This document shows, in pieces, positions 52,240-61,727 of a stretch of 64,000 bases of DNA. The translations under genes were made by a program, and so were the position numbers. Source of the DNA: Chthonomonas sp. UBA1950 (lineage in GTDB: Bacteria; Armatimonadota; Fimbriimonadia; Fimbriimonadales; Fimbriimonadaceae); NCBI GenBank assembly GCA_002336105.1, contig DDEQ01000039.1, positions 170,698 to 234,697 on the forward strand, read 5' to 3'. Each line of letters starts with the position of its first letter. The stretch's first letter is position 1. The notes beneath the pieces were generated by a model. It searched no databases. It saw only the letters and a list, made by a program, of their open reading frames with translations, and was not told the DNA's origin.

Positions 52240-54194
52240 ACGTTGATATGGATCAGTTCTTGTCGGCATTTCTTGTCGAAGCTCAAGAACACATCGAAGT
52301 TTTCGAATCAACCCTGCTTGCCGTGGAAGATGATCCTAGCAACAGGGAGCAGCTAAATACGATTTTCAGGTGCGCTCACTCCATAAAAGGTGGTGCCGCA
52401 ACCTTTGGACTTCCTGGTGTTGCCGGATTCACCCATCATGTGGAAACACTCCTAGATGATATTCGCGCGGGAAAAATCCAGCTTACGACCACGATTTCTA
52501 GACTGCTCTTTCAATGTCTAGATGAGATTCGTTTACTGCTCGCCTCACCAAATGGCGCTGTTCCGGAACTATCGGACTCTGCCAAGAACCTAGTGAGCCA
52601 ACTTCAGATTGCTTCTAACTACTCTTCAGATGAGGCTTCATCAGTCCAACTTGAAGCAGCTTCTGGATTGCTAGAATACGAGTTTCTGTTTCAGCCAAAA
52701 GCAGACATTTTGGCGAGAGGTTGCGATCCGTTCCTGCCTCTACTTGAACTAGAAGAGGTCTGTACAAACTATTCGGTCAAAGCCGATACCAGCAGGGTTC
52801 CTAGCCTCGAAGATTTTGATCCAGAGCAGTGTTACCTGAGTTGGAAAGGACAAATTGCAACCGAACACTCCGCGAATGAAATTCGAGAGATCTTTGATTT
52901 TGTTGCTGACACCGAAGACATCGACCTCTTCCCGATCCAGCAAAATGTCCATACGGCCCAGAAAGAGGTCACAGGAAATTCTGGTGGAAGTACAAATCCA
53001 TCGTTCCGACCGGATGCTGGAATCATTCGGGTTTCCTCGGACAAGATGGACCGCTTGGTAAACCTGATCGGCGAATTAGTGATCAACCAATCGATTCTTG
53101 ATGCGGTAGTGGCTGACTTCACTCCCAATCAAATGGGAAATCTCATCGACGCGGTCGCTTCGATGGCAAGAGCATGCCGCGAATTGCAAGAACGAGTCAT
53201 GTCGATTAGGCTTGTTCCCCTTCGTCAAGCTTTTGGCCGGTTTCCGAGAGTTGTACACGACTTATCAAATAGCCTAGGCAAGCAGGTCGAACTCACAATG
53301 AGTGGAGAAGACACCGAACTTGACAAAGCTCTGGTCGAGGCAATTTGTGATCCGCTAACCCACCTAATTCGTAACTCTGTAGACCACGGACTGGAAAGCG
53401 AATCGGAGCGAGTGGCGACAGGTAAATCTCCGGTTGGTCACCTGCATGTCAACGCTTCTCACGAAGGTGGAAGCGTGATGCTTGAGGTAACCGATGATGG
53501 CAAAGGCCTAGACAAGGACAAGATCCTTGCCAAAGCAATTGATCGGGGCCTCGTCCAAGCTGGTACCGCGATGACGGACGAAGCGATTCATGCACTCATC
53601 TTTGCTCCAGGCTTTTCCACAGCAGATGCTATTACTGACGTTTCTGGTCGAGGCGTCGGCATGGATATCGTTCGTAGCACGATTGACAACCTAAACGGAA
53701 ATGTGTCGGTCTACTCGAACCCAGGACAGGGAACTCGAGTGCGAATTAGGTTGCCGTTGACAATGGCGATTCTCGAAGGGCTTTCGCTCAGCATTGGCGA
53801 AGAAATATACGTTCTTCCTTTGACTGCCATTGTCGAAAGTATCCAGCCCAAAAAGGAAGACCTCGTCACCATCACTGGCGATGAAGAGGTCGTTCGAGTT
53901 CGGGGGGAAGTTCTCCCTGTTGTTCGATTACATCAACTGTTCAACTCTCCTAGCTACATCTCAGATCCTTCGAAAGGGCTGTTAGTCATCGTCTCAGACG
54001 ATGAGAGAAAGGTTGCGTTGTTGGTTGACGAGTTGATTGGACAAAACCAAGTTGTTATCAAGAGCATGGAAGCTAACTACAGAAAGGTTGAGGGAGTTGC
54101 AGGTGCGACGATCCTCGGCGATGGTCGTGTCGCTCTCATTCTTGATGTTCCAGAGCTCGTAAGGTGTGCAGATGCCGCCGCCCGAGCTGCATAG
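52236..54194 (+). CDS. cheA: Chemotaxis histidine kinase CheA
   Basis: The kinase has 652 residues from ATG 52236. It has an HPt domain with phospho-histidine H48 (RCAHSIKGGAATFG), a poorly conserved middle (about 130-285) in place of a standard P2, a dimerisation domain (SSDKMDRLVNLIGELVINQS), the ATPase (HLIRNSVDHGLE, then GRGVGMDIV) and a CheW-like regulatory domain. Its start overlaps cheY and cheW follows directly. Confidence 0.95.
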   Translation: MNVDMDQFLSAFLVEAQEHIEVFESTLLAVEDDPSNREQLNTIFRCAHSIKGGAATFGLPGVAGFTHHVETLLDDIRAGKIQLTTTISRLLFQCLDEIRLLLASPNGAVPELSDSAKNLVSQLQIASNYSSDEASSVQLEAASGLLEYEFLFQPKADILARGCDPFLPLLELEEVCTNYSVKADTSRVPSLEDFDPEQCYLSWKGQIATEHSANEIREIFDFVADTEDIDLFPIQQNVHTAQKEVTGNSGGSTNPSFRPDAGIIRVSSDKMDRLVNLIGELVINQSILDAVVADFTPNQMGNLIDAVASMARACRELQERVMSIRLVPLRQAFGRFPRVVHDLSNSLGKQVELTMSGEDTELDKALVEAICDPLTHLIRNSVDHGLESESERVATGKSPVGHLHVNASHEGGSVMLEVTDDGKGLDKDKILAKAIDRGLVQAGTAMTDEAIHALIFAPGFSTADAITDVSGRGVGMDIVRSTIDNLNGNVSVYSNPGQGTRVRIRLPLTMAILEGLSLSIGEEIYVLPLTAIVESIQPKKEDLVTITGDEEVVRVRGEVLPVVRLHQLFNSPSYISDPSKGLLVIVSDDERKVALLVDELIGQNQVVIKSMEANYRKVEGVAGATILGDGRVALILDVPELVRCADAAARAA

Positions 54195-54203
54195 GTGAAA
54201 ATG

Positions 54204-54692
54204 ATGAGTTCATTAGAAGAAAATACTGCAGATTTCTCCTCGACTAGCAAGGACGGACAATTTCTGACTTTCCTGCTCGCCGGGGAGGAATACGGTGTAG
54301 ATATCCTGAAGGTTCAGGAAATCAAGGGTTACAGTAAAACAACCCGAGTTCCAAACTCTCCAGAGGATGTGGTCGGGGTGCTCAACTTAAGAGGCACAAT
54401 AGTCCCGATTGTCGATCTGAGGCGGAAATTTGGATTACCTCCAGGGGACTACGATGCCTTCACAGCCATTGTGGTTGTCGTCGTCCAAGGCAGAACGATG
54501 GGAATGATCGTCGATCGTGTTTCTGAAGTTCTAAGCATTCCTCTCGTTGACATTCAACCTCCGACCGAAACAAAAGGCGGCCAACCCAACAAGTATTTGC
54601 AAGGTTTAGGCAAGGTCGCAGAAAAGCTGGTCATTCTCCTCGAAGTTGAAGCTGTGCTTCTAGATATCGATGTCTCGGAAATCGCCGCCTAG
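54204..54692 (+). CDS. cheW: Chemotaxis adaptor CheW
   Basis: This protein couples receptors to CheA. It is about 162 residues with the CheW pattern FLLAGEEYGVDILKVQEI, VVGVLNLRGTIVPIVDLRRKFG and MIVDRVSEVL. AGGTG at 54193-54197 is 6 bases before ATG 54204; GTG 54195 and ATG 54201 are alternatives. The next gene begins 16 bases later. Confidence 0.95.
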   Translation: MSSLEENTADFSSTSKDGQFLTFLLAGEEYGVDILKVQEIKGYSKTTRVPNSPEDVVGVLNLRGTIVPIVDLRRKFGLPPGDYDAFTAIVVVVVQGRTMGMIVDRVSEVLSIPLVDIQPPTETKGGQPNKYLQGLGKVAEKLVILLEVEAVLLDIDVSEIAA

Positions 54693-54708
54693 GGCGAAGG
54701 ATTATAAG

Positions 54709-56505
54709 ATGAATTGGTTCAACAATCTAAAGATCGCAAAAAAGCTAGCCTTCGCATTTGGCGTATGCTTAGCGATTTCGGCACTACTCGTAGTTACATC
54801 AGTTAAGAGCTTGGATGCGGTTAACCAGAAGTCCCAGCAAATCGTGTCAGGCGTTGTGGCACGCACCCAGTTGTTGGTTGAGTTGACAAACAACATGCGT
54901 TTGGTTAGGCTCTTTCAGTTCAACGCGCTCGCCCAGCAAGATCAAGATGCTCGAATGTCTTCGGTATCAAAAGCCATTGAGACGTCAAAGACGGTTGATT
55001 CCCAAATCGACGACTATATCAAGCTTGTTCGACAACCGGATGATAAAAAGAACATCAACAACTTGCATGAGGCTTGGGACAGCTATAACTCCGAATTCGA
55101 AAAATTCAGCGGGTTTATGGAGAGAAAGCAGGAAACTCAAGGAACTACTTTCATACTTTCGCTCAAGCCAAAATTTGACAAGATCTCTGATAACTTAGTG
55201 AAGATGGCTGACTGGAATAAACAGCGCGCGAATCAGCTTCACAAGGAAGCTGAAGCGGCCGATTCATCGGGAAGAAACTCGATGTACACAATGTTCCTAG
55301 TTCTGATCTTTACAATATTTGGTGTAAGTATCCTGACAACAAAGTCGATTACGAATATCGTGACGCAAATCAATCAACGCCTTAACTCATTGGCCAGCAT
55401 TTGTATCACAAATCTCGGGGCGGCAGTCAAGTCACTAGCAAACGGAGATTTGACCGCAGAAATTCAAACGGGCACAACGCTGATCAATTCCAAGCAAAAG
55501 GACGAGCTTGGCCAGATGGCTTCTGACATCGACAAGATCATCCTGAATACGCAAGGAACCGTTCAATCGTTCCAATCAGCACAAGAGGCACTCAGCCGTC
55601 TTGTTGGCAAAGTTCAAGGTGCGACAAACTCTATCGCTGCCGGTACGACTGAAGTCACGAACGGGAATACAGATCTTTCTCAAAGAACGGAGGAGCAGGC
55701 AGCTAGCTTGGAAGAAACGGCGTCCAGCATGGAAGAGATGACTTCGACCATCCGCCAAAATGCTGACAACGCGAATCTAGCGAACAGTCTCGCTACTCAG
55801 GCTCGCGAAGTAGCTGAGACAGGTGGTCAGGTTGTCGTTCAAGCAGTTTCAGCCATGAGCGAGATCAACGAGGGTAGTCGAAAGATCGCTGAGATCATCA
55901 CCGTTATCGACGAAATCGCATTCCAGACCAACCTACTAGCCCTAAACGCAGCAGATGAGGCAGCTCGCGTTGGTGAACAGGGACGCGGGTTTGCGGTTGT
56001 TGCGGCTGAAGTCAGGAGTCTCGCACAGCGAAGCGCAACTGCAGCACGTGAGATCAAGGCGCTGGTTCAAGACAGTGTCGGAAAAGTTGAAACAGGAGCG
56101 GATCTTGTCAATGCTAGTGGCGAAAGACTGACTGAGATAGTCGCCTCTGTAAAGAAGGTTGCCGACGTCATTGCCGAGATCTCGGCTGCCTCACAAGAGC
56201 AAGCCGCTGGCGTGGAGCAAGTCAACAAGGCCGTCATGTTGATGGATCAGACGACACAACAAAATGCAGCTCTGGTGGAAGAGGTCTCGGCGGCCAGCCA
56301 CTCTATGAGCGCCCAGGCACGCGAGCTTCAGCGCACTGTTCAGGAGTTCCGTGTTGACCCTAGGTACCTGATGACTGTTGAGAATTCCGGTGTAAGCATC
56401 CATAGATTGGCTGCTACTGGCACCGACGGACCTGAAGTGTCCTCAACTCGCCGAGACAAGAAACAGCTCACTGTTGTCTCTAAGGACGACTTCGAAGAGT
56501 TCTAA
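54709..56505 (+). CDS. Methyl-accepting chemotaxis protein with altered tip and CheR-type tail
   Basis: This 598-residue receptor has a membrane helix at about 10-30, a four-helix-bundle-type periplasmic sensor (about 35-190), a second helix at about 195-217, HAMP, and a signalling domain. The highly conserved tip normally reads NAAVEAARAGE; here it is NAADEAARVGE. The C-terminus is DFEEF, matching the CheR/CheB-docking pentapeptide pattern (aromatic-x-x-aromatic). GAAGGA lies 8 bases before ATG 54709. A hairpin follows before cheR. Confidence 0.9.
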   Translation: MNWFNNLKIAKKLAFAFGVCLAISALLVVTSVKSLDAVNQKSQQIVSGVVARTQLLVELTNNMRLVRLFQFNALAQQDQDARMSSVSKAIETSKTVDSQIDDYIKLVRQPDDKKNINNLHEAWDSYNSEFEKFSGFMERKQETQGTTFILSLKPKFDKISDNLVKMADWNKQRANQLHKEAEAADSSGRNSMYTMFLVLIFTIFGVSILTTKSITNIVTQINQRLNSLASICITNLGAAVKSLANGDLTAEIQTGTTLINSKQKDELGQMASDIDKIILNTQGTVQSFQSAQEALSRLVGKVQGATNSIAAGTTEVTNGNTDLSQRTEEQAASLEETASSMEEMTSTIRQNADNANLANSLATQAREVAETGGQVVVQAVSAMSEINEGSRKIAEIITVIDEIAFQTNLLALNAADEAARVGEQGRGFAVVAAEVRSLAQRSATAAREIKALVQDSVGKVETGADLVNASGERLTEIVASVKKVADVIAEISAASQEQAAGVEQVNKAVMLMDQTTQQNAALVEEVSAASHSMSAQARELQRTVQEFRVDPRYLMTVENSGVSIHRLAATGTDGPEVSSTRRDKKQLTVVSKDDFEEF

Positions 56506-56513
56506 ATTCTGTT

Positions 56514-56557
56514 AAATCTGCCTTCTACGCATCATGGGACTTGTAGAAGGCAGATTT
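56514..56557 (+). terminator. Perfect intercistronic hairpin before cheR
   Basis: A 15-bp perfect stem (56514-56528 with 56543-56557) with a 14-base loop and a mixed C/T tail instead of a pure U-tract. It may partly terminate or stabilise the mRNA between the receptor and cheR. Confidence 0.65.
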
Positions 56558-56594
56558 ACTCTCTCTTATTAATTTTCACGAAAGCAGATTCAAG

Positions 56595-57464
56595 ATGAGC
56601 AGTGACCAGTCTATAAACCTAACAGAATCCGCTTTTGATAGCCTGCGGAACCTGATCAAATCTGAGGCAGGTATCACTCTCGGTGACAGCAAGTCTCACC
56701 TCATGAAGTCTCGCCTCATCCGAAGGCTGAGCCAAATCGGCGTTTCGACTTTCGATGACTATTACAACCGCTTACAAAGTGATCCGACCGAGTTACGCGA
56801 ATTCATCAACGCTCTCACAACCAATAAAACAGACTTTTTCAGGGAACAACATCACTTCACGTTTCTTCGTGACACCTATCTTCCAGACCTCAAGGCAAAA
56901 GCGAAGTCCGGTCAGATCCCTCGACGACTTCGTATATGGCATGCAGGATGTTCGACCGGCGAAGAACCCTACACTATGGGTGTTGTCTTGTCTGAGTGCT
57001 TTCCTGAGACAGGTTGGGACATTAAGCAACTTGCCTCAGATATCGATACCGAAGTGCTCATGAAAGCGAAGGCTGGCATTTACGAGGAAGAAAAGCTAAA
57101 TCCTGTGCCGCAAGACTTGCGCCAAAGGTACTTTAGCCGGGGCATGCCACCTAATCAGAATCATTTTGTTGCAAAGGATTCGCTTAGAGAGAGAATCATA
57201 TATAGACAGATCAATCTCGTGGGACCAATCTGGCCAATCCGCGAAGACGTACGCTTTGACATCGTTTTTTGCCGAAATGTAATGATCTACTTTGATCGTT
57301 CAACGCAAATCAACCTGACAAATCGCCTAATGCGAAAACTCAAGCCAGGTGGAATCTTGTTCTTAGGACATTCGGAAACGTTGATGGTATCGAACAATTC
57401 ATTCAAATCCGTAACGCATACCGGATACCAGCTAATACCTAGCAATCAAATGGAGGCAGCATAA
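56595..57464 (+). CDS. cheR: Chemotaxis methyltransferase CheR
   Basis: CheR methylates receptor glutamates using S-adenosylmethionine. It is 289 residues: a helical N-domain (about 10-85, NALTTNKTDFFRE), the SAM site WHAGCSTGEEPYT, and FDIVFCRNVMIYF. It fits the DFEEF tail of the upstream receptor. No clear ribosome binding site. Its stop shares one base with the cheB start. Confidence 0.95.
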   Translation: MSSDQSINLTESAFDSLRNLIKSEAGITLGDSKSHLMKSRLIRRLSQIGVSTFDDYYNRLQSDPTELREFINALTTNKTDFFREQHHFTFLRDTYLPDLKAKAKSGQIPRRLRIWHAGCSTGEEPYTMGVVLSECFPETGWDIKQLASDIDTEVLMKAKAGIYEEEKLNPVPQDLRQRYFSRGMPPNQNHFVAKDSLRERIIYRQINLVGPIWPIREDVRFDIVFCRNVMIYFDRSTQINLTNRLMRKLKPGGILFLGHSETLMVSNNSFKSVTHTGYQLIPSNQMEAA

Positions 57465-58522
57465 TGCCAACCAAATCCAAAATTAACGTTCTAATCGTTG
57501 ACGACAGCGCCGCAATCCGACAACTTCTAAAAACCATCCTTAGTAGTGATCCAGAGATCGATGTCATTGGTGTAGCTACCGACCCTTTCGACGCTCGAGA
57601 AAAAATCAAAAAGCTAAATCCTGATGTTTTGACTCTCGATGTTGAGATGCCACGAATGGACGGCTTGACCTTTTTGGAGAAGCTGATGAAGGGACACCCA
57701 ATGCCCGTCGTTATGGTTTCGACACTCACTCAAAAAGGCGCGGACATCACGCTGAAAGCCCTCGAAATTGGAGCAGTTGATTTCGTAGCCAAACCGACAC
57801 TAGATACTTTAAGAGGTGTTGATGAAGCGAAAGAGGAGATTGTTGCTAAAGTAAAGACAGCAGCTAAGGCAAAGATTCGCGGTTCGACCAGTGCAAAAGC
57901 GGTTTCACCGCCTACGATTGCAGTCAATAGTTTTAAGCTCACCCACCAACTGATCGCTATAGGTGCATCGACGGGCGGAACCGAAGCTATTAAGGATGTT
58001 CTTATTCGCTTTCCATCTAATGCACCGGCTACCCTCATCGTTCAGCACATGCCTCCCGGATTCACTGCCTCTTTCGCAGCAAGACTCGATGGTCTTTGTC
58101 AGGTCAGAGTTAAAGAGGCTGAAGACGGAGATCGAGCAGTACCTGGTCAGGTTCTCATCGCTCCAGGAGATCACCATATGGAAATCGTACGCTCGGGTGC
58201 GGAGTATCGCGTTCGAGTTTTCCAGGCACCACCGGTCAATCGACATCGACCGTCAGTAGATGTATTGTTTGATTCGTTCGCGCGAAACGTAGGCTGTAAT
58301 GCAGTCGCTGCGATACTCACCGGCATGGGCGCAGATGGAGCCGAAGGACTAAAACGAATGCGAGACGCAGGCGCTTGGACTGTCGCTCAGGACGAATCGA
58401 CATGCGTCGTATTCGGGATGCCAAAAGCCGCAATCCAGCTACACGGTGTTGATGAAATAAAACCGCTCGACCATATCGCTTCGGCTCTTCTGACTCACGT
58501 TCAACTCGAAAAAGCCAGCTAA
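57464..58522 (+). CDS. cheB: Chemotaxis methylesterase/response regulator CheB
   Basis: CheB demethylates receptors when phosphorylated by CheA. It is 352 residues: an N-terminal receiver with D59 (VLTLDVEMPRMDG), a linker (about 125-165), and the esterase domain with catalytic Ser in IGASTGGTEA, His in QHMPPGFT and Asp in TGMGADGAEG. It is the last gene of the operon; CheC, CheD and CheZ are absent. Confidence 0.95.
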   Translation: MPTKSKINVLIVDDSAAIRQLLKTILSSDPEIDVIGVATDPFDAREKIKKLNPDVLTLDVEMPRMDGLTFLEKLMKGHPMPVVMVSTLTQKGADITLKALEIGAVDFVAKPTLDTLRGVDEAKEEIVAKVKTAAKAKIRGSTSAKAVSPPTIAVNSFKLTHQLIAIGASTGGTEAIKDVLIRFPSNAPATLIVQHMPPGFTASFAARLDGLCQVRVKEAEDGDRAVPGQVLIAPGDHHMEIVRSGAEYRVRVFQAPPVNRHRPSVDVLFDSFARNVGCNAVAAILTGMGADGAEGLKRMRDAGAWTVAQDESTCVVFGMPKAAIQLHGVDEIKPLDHIASALLTHVQLEKAS

Positions 58523-58529
58523 CTCGGAA

Positions 58530-59804
58530 CTAGATTCTAGTGACTTCCATCGCTTCTTCTGCCCAAGCTATGGAAGTCACGTAGCTCGCGAGCATTGTTC
58601 CCGATAGAGTCGAATCTTGTTCGAAAATGCTCCAGTCACCGGATTCATATCGAACAACCAGATCGACGACCTTACCTATAGTGTTAGACTTCGCCGGATT
58701 CAGAAGAGCATCATTCAACTCAGATGTTAACGGCATCTGCTGAAGTATTGTCTCCATAGGCAAATCAAAAAGCGCATCTAAAATCGATAACAACCCGGCG
58801 GTAAAGTACTTTTCTGGGATTTCATAGTCCATCGACTCAGCGATAAGCTCACACATCCTTGCTCGAATCATCGCGGTAACAAGCAATTGAGCGGGTTTAT
58901 CCTCGATGCCCGAAATGGCAAGAAGTGATACGAGGGAGACTACTTTCTTGATCCCAAGGATCAGCAACGCAGACCTGATTGACTCGACGCGTTCACTAAC
59001 GGCAGCACAGGCAGAATTCACTAACCTGAGTAACCTAAACGAGAGTCCAACGTCGCTCGATACCAAAACCTCAAGTTCGTCAATTGTGACCCGAGGATCT
59101 TGCAATCGCGTCATCAGGTGAATCAAAACCGCTCTGTTAAGAGGAACTTCGCGCCCGGGGTGGTACGCCGGTTTCATATCGAACGAACCTTCGAAGTAGT
59201 CGAAGCCTAGTGCTACACACTGGTGATAGAGCGAAACCGAATCAACCCCGATTGCAAGAGTTCGGAGTCTGTTGCTCTTAGCTTCGGTTACTCTTGATTT
59301 GACACTCGATATGTCAAGAACACCAACGTTGATCACCGCCACTTTTGTGTTCTGTCGAATATCTTCCATGAAGATTGGAAACTGGGCAGACTCTACAACG
59401 AACTTGCACCCTGTTTTCGCAAGCTCTTTGAATCGTTCCGCATCGTCATCGCTCTCGCGAATGAGGCGATCAACAAACATCAGAGTTTGGCTCAGAGGAA
59501 GATGCGTCAAGTGATCAATATCTTTGATCGTCTTCGGGAAATCGAGATATACCTGACGCCCTGCGGTCATTCTTTCGAATCCGAAATCAATGAGCGTTCG
59601 GATGAGATCTTTTTCACTAGGGTCTTCTCCTGAAATCGGAATAACGCCATGGATAAGGTGGAAAGCACAGACCCGCATCCGCCGATCATAAATCGGCCTT
59701 CTTGATAGGCATACCCCATTCGCAAACTCAGTGCTAACCAAAACCTCTTTCCCAAAACTCCGCAAATTGCGAGCTGTAGACCTAATATATCGGTGAAAAC
59801 ACAA
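58530..59804 (-). CDS. EAL-like/HDOD signalling protein
   Basis: This 424-residue protein resembles the YuxH class. Its N-terminal part (about 30-205, SRRPIYDRRMRVCAFHL ... VYLDFPK ... GFDYFEGSF) is a degenerate EAL domain without the EAL motif, so c-di-GMP hydrolysis is unlikely. The C-terminal HDOD domain (about 210-400, LNRAVLIHLMTRLQDP, SYVTS) is a signalling module. TTG 59741 is an alternative start nearer to the domain, but its AGAGG is too close. It converges on cheB with 7 bases between and may link c-di-GMP signals to motility. Confidence 0.8.
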   Translation of the reverse strand: MCFHRYIRSTARNLRSFGKEVLVSTEFANGVCLSRRPIYDRRMRVCAFHLIHGVIPISGEDPSEKDLIRTLIDFGFERMTAGRQVYLDFPKTIKDIDHLTHLPLSQTLMFVDRLIRESDDDAERFKELAKTGCKFVVESAQFPIFMEDIRQNTKVAVINVGVLDISSVKSRVTEAKSNRLRTLAIGVDSVSLYHQCVALGFDYFEGSFDMKPAYHPGREVPLNRAVLIHLMTRLQDPRVTIDELEVLVSSDVGLSFRLLRLVNSACAAVSERVESIRSALLILGIKKVVSLVSLLAISGIEDKPAQLLVTAMIRARMCELIAESMDYEIPEKYFTAGLLSILDALFDLPMETILQQMPLTSELNDALLNPAKSNTIGKVVDLVVRYESGDWSIFEQDSTLSGTMLASYVTSIAWAEEAMEVTRI

Positions 59805-59872
59805 CTGCCGGATAGTCTCGTATTACTGGTTTTGGAGGGATTCTTAACAATCAAACCCGGTAATGTACTTAG

Positions 59873-61525
59873 ATGCAGGCGTGTCTAGCACTCATCTCAC
59901 TCGCCTTAACCGCTCAAAGTGGATCGCAAATTGGCGTAAATCCACCTAAGTTAGTGGTTTTGGTGAGCATTGACCAATGCCGAGCCGATTATATCGACCG
60001 ATTTGCTCCCCACTATCTGCCAGCCAAGAAAGGCAATGTTCTCGGCGGCTTTAGATTTCTATCTGAAACAGGCGTAAGGTATCGCGATGCGCACCACGAC
60101 CATTTGCCAACCGCAACTGGTCCTGGTCATAGCATTTTGATGACAGGCTCAGAGCCATTTATCAATGGAATCATTGGTAATGACTGGTTTGATCGCGACA
60201 CCAAAAAATCGGTGTACTGCGTTGATGATGCCTCTGTAGAAACGGTTGGCGGAACCAGCAAGCCAATGAGCCCGAAAAACCTTAAGGTCACGACGGTTGG
60301 CGACGAATTAAAGATGGCCACCGGAGGCAAATCGAAGGTCATCGGAATTTCATTTAAAGACCGAGCAGCAATCCTCATGGCAGGACATGCCGCAGACTAC
60401 GTCGTTTGGCTGGATTCAGGAACGGGAAACTGGGTTACCAGCAGTTGGTATGGTGCACTTCCCTCTTGGGCGACCAAGATCAATTCTGAGCGACTCATCG
60501 ACCAGTCCGTCGGAAAAGCTTGGGAACCGCTTCTGTCAAACGATGCCTACACGCTCACGCGAAAGGCTCCGGGTGAGGCGAATCCTCCGGCAGGAAAGGT
60601 TTTCTCACACGTACTTGGCAAATCTGGCAAACCCGATAAGGGCTATTACGGCGATATGACAACCAGTGGTTTTGGACAATCCTTCTTGTTCGACACCGTT
60701 GAAAGAGCCATTTCCGCAGAGCAATTGGGCACTCATTCAGTTCCTGATATCCTCGTTGTGAACCTCGCTACTAACGACTATGTGGGCCACCGATACGGTC
60801 CAAACAGCCCTGAAGTGATGGACATCAGCGTCCGAACGGATAGGCTTTTGAGTCAACTCTTCAACTCGCTGAACAAGCAAGTCCCTGGTGGAATTGATAA
60901 CGTTGCAATCGTTGTCACGGCAGATCATGGAGTTTGCCCTATTCCAGAAGAAGCGGCCAAACAATACAAGAGCCCGTTTATCCGAGTTAGCGAGAGCGTC
61001 GGCAAGCAGATAAACAACGGTCTAGAGAAGAAATATGGTCCTGGACAATATGTCTCGATGAACGCTCTCTTCGAGCAAAACCTATACATCGACCACGATG
61101 TAGTTGCAGCGAAGGGCCTCAACTTGAATGAGGTCATTAAGTCAGCCGCTGATATTGCCATCACGGTCCCTGGTATCTACTCTGCTGTCACTAAAGAGCA
61201 ATTAATGAATAACGGTTTGCCAAGAACCGATTGGGCGACTTTCGCACTTCAGGCATATATGCCTTCAATCGGCGGCGACCTTCTTGTGCTGGAAGCCCCA
61301 GGCGTCTACCTTGGCGGCGGTACGGGAACTGGGCATGGCTCAGCTTGGTCTTATGATTCGCATATTCCAATCCTCACAAGATGGGGTGGCCAAACCGCGC
61401 AGCAAGTTTTTCGACGAGTAAGCACTCATGATATTGCGAGCACACTCTGTCAAAAGCTTGGAATCGAATATCCCACGGGCAACATCGGAAGCCCCCTGAG
61501 AGAAGCGCTAGGTTTGTCTAAATAA
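59873..61525 (+). CDS. PafA-like alkaline phosphatase
   Basis: This 550-residue secreted phosphatase has a short signal peptide (to about residue 17), then VVLVSIDQCRADYIDRF (metal site), the catalytic Thr in LPTATGPGHS, GIIGNDWFD, and metal ligands in VTADHGVCPIP and GTGHGSAW. The type I phosphodiesterase/PafA group hydrolyses phosphate monoesters in the periplasm. TAATGT lies 6 bases before the ATG with no ribosome binding site. Confidence 0.85.
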   Translation: MQACLALISLALTAQSGSQIGVNPPKLVVLVSIDQCRADYIDRFAPHYLPAKKGNVLGGFRFLSETGVRYRDAHHDHLPTATGPGHSILMTGSEPFINGIIGNDWFDRDTKKSVYCVDDASVETVGGTSKPMSPKNLKVTTVGDELKMATGGKSKVIGISFKDRAAILMAGHAADYVVWLDSGTGNWVTSSWYGALPSWATKINSERLIDQSVGKAWEPLLSNDAYTLTRKAPGEANPPAGKVFSHVLGKSGKPDKGYYGDMTTSGFGQSFLFDTVERAISAEQLGTHSVPDILVVNLATNDYVGHRYGPNSPEVMDISVRTDRLLSQLFNSLNKQVPGGIDNVAIVVTADHGVCPIPEEAAKQYKSPFIRVSESVGKQINNGLEKKYGPGQYVSMNALFEQNLYIDHDVVAAKGLNLNEVIKSAADIAITVPGIYSAVTKEQLMNNGLPRTDWATFALQAYMPSIGGDLLVLEAPGVYLGGGTGTGHGSAWSYDSHIPILTRWGGQTAQQVFRRVSTHDIASTLCQKLGIEYPTGNIGSPLREALGLSK

Positions 61526-61555
61526 CTTTCTTTTTGGCTCAAAGCCCAAAAAAAC

Positions 61556-61727
61556 GGCCCTGATCGCAAACGTTCGGGGCCTCACATTCCGTTACATATG
61601 TGGGCCATGAATTTGGTCCAAACACAAATGGCACCGTCGCGGAGATGACGGGCCGCCCCTGCCAAATACGGTAGGAAGTGGCATCGGCTGTCGGGTACAA
61701 GCAAGCCTGACAGCCCTTTTTCTTTTT
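61556..61727 (+). ncRNA. Candidate structured RNA ending in an intrinsic terminator
   Basis: Successive hairpins: GGCCCTGATCG-CAAA-CGTTCGGGGCC (61556-61581, one T-T mismatch), CACAT/ATGTG (61583-61602), GGCCA/TGGTC type (61603-61619), CCGTC/GACGG (61634-61651), TGCCA/TGGCA (61660-61683), and a terminator GGCTGTCGGG/CCTGACAGCC (61686-61715) with TTTTTCTTTTT. I could not match it to SRP RNA, 6S, tmRNA or a riboswitch class. It could be a PafA 3' UTR-derived RNA or an independent RNA; no promoter is evident. Confidence 0.5.

Noticed and set aside
50345..58522. Flagellar gene cluster around the che genes
   Set aside because: No flagellar motor, hook, rod or filament gene occurs anywhere in the window.
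61556..61727. SRP RNA, 6S RNA, cobalamin or c-di-GMP riboswitch
   Set aside because: The conserved core sequences of these classes, as I recall them, are not present.
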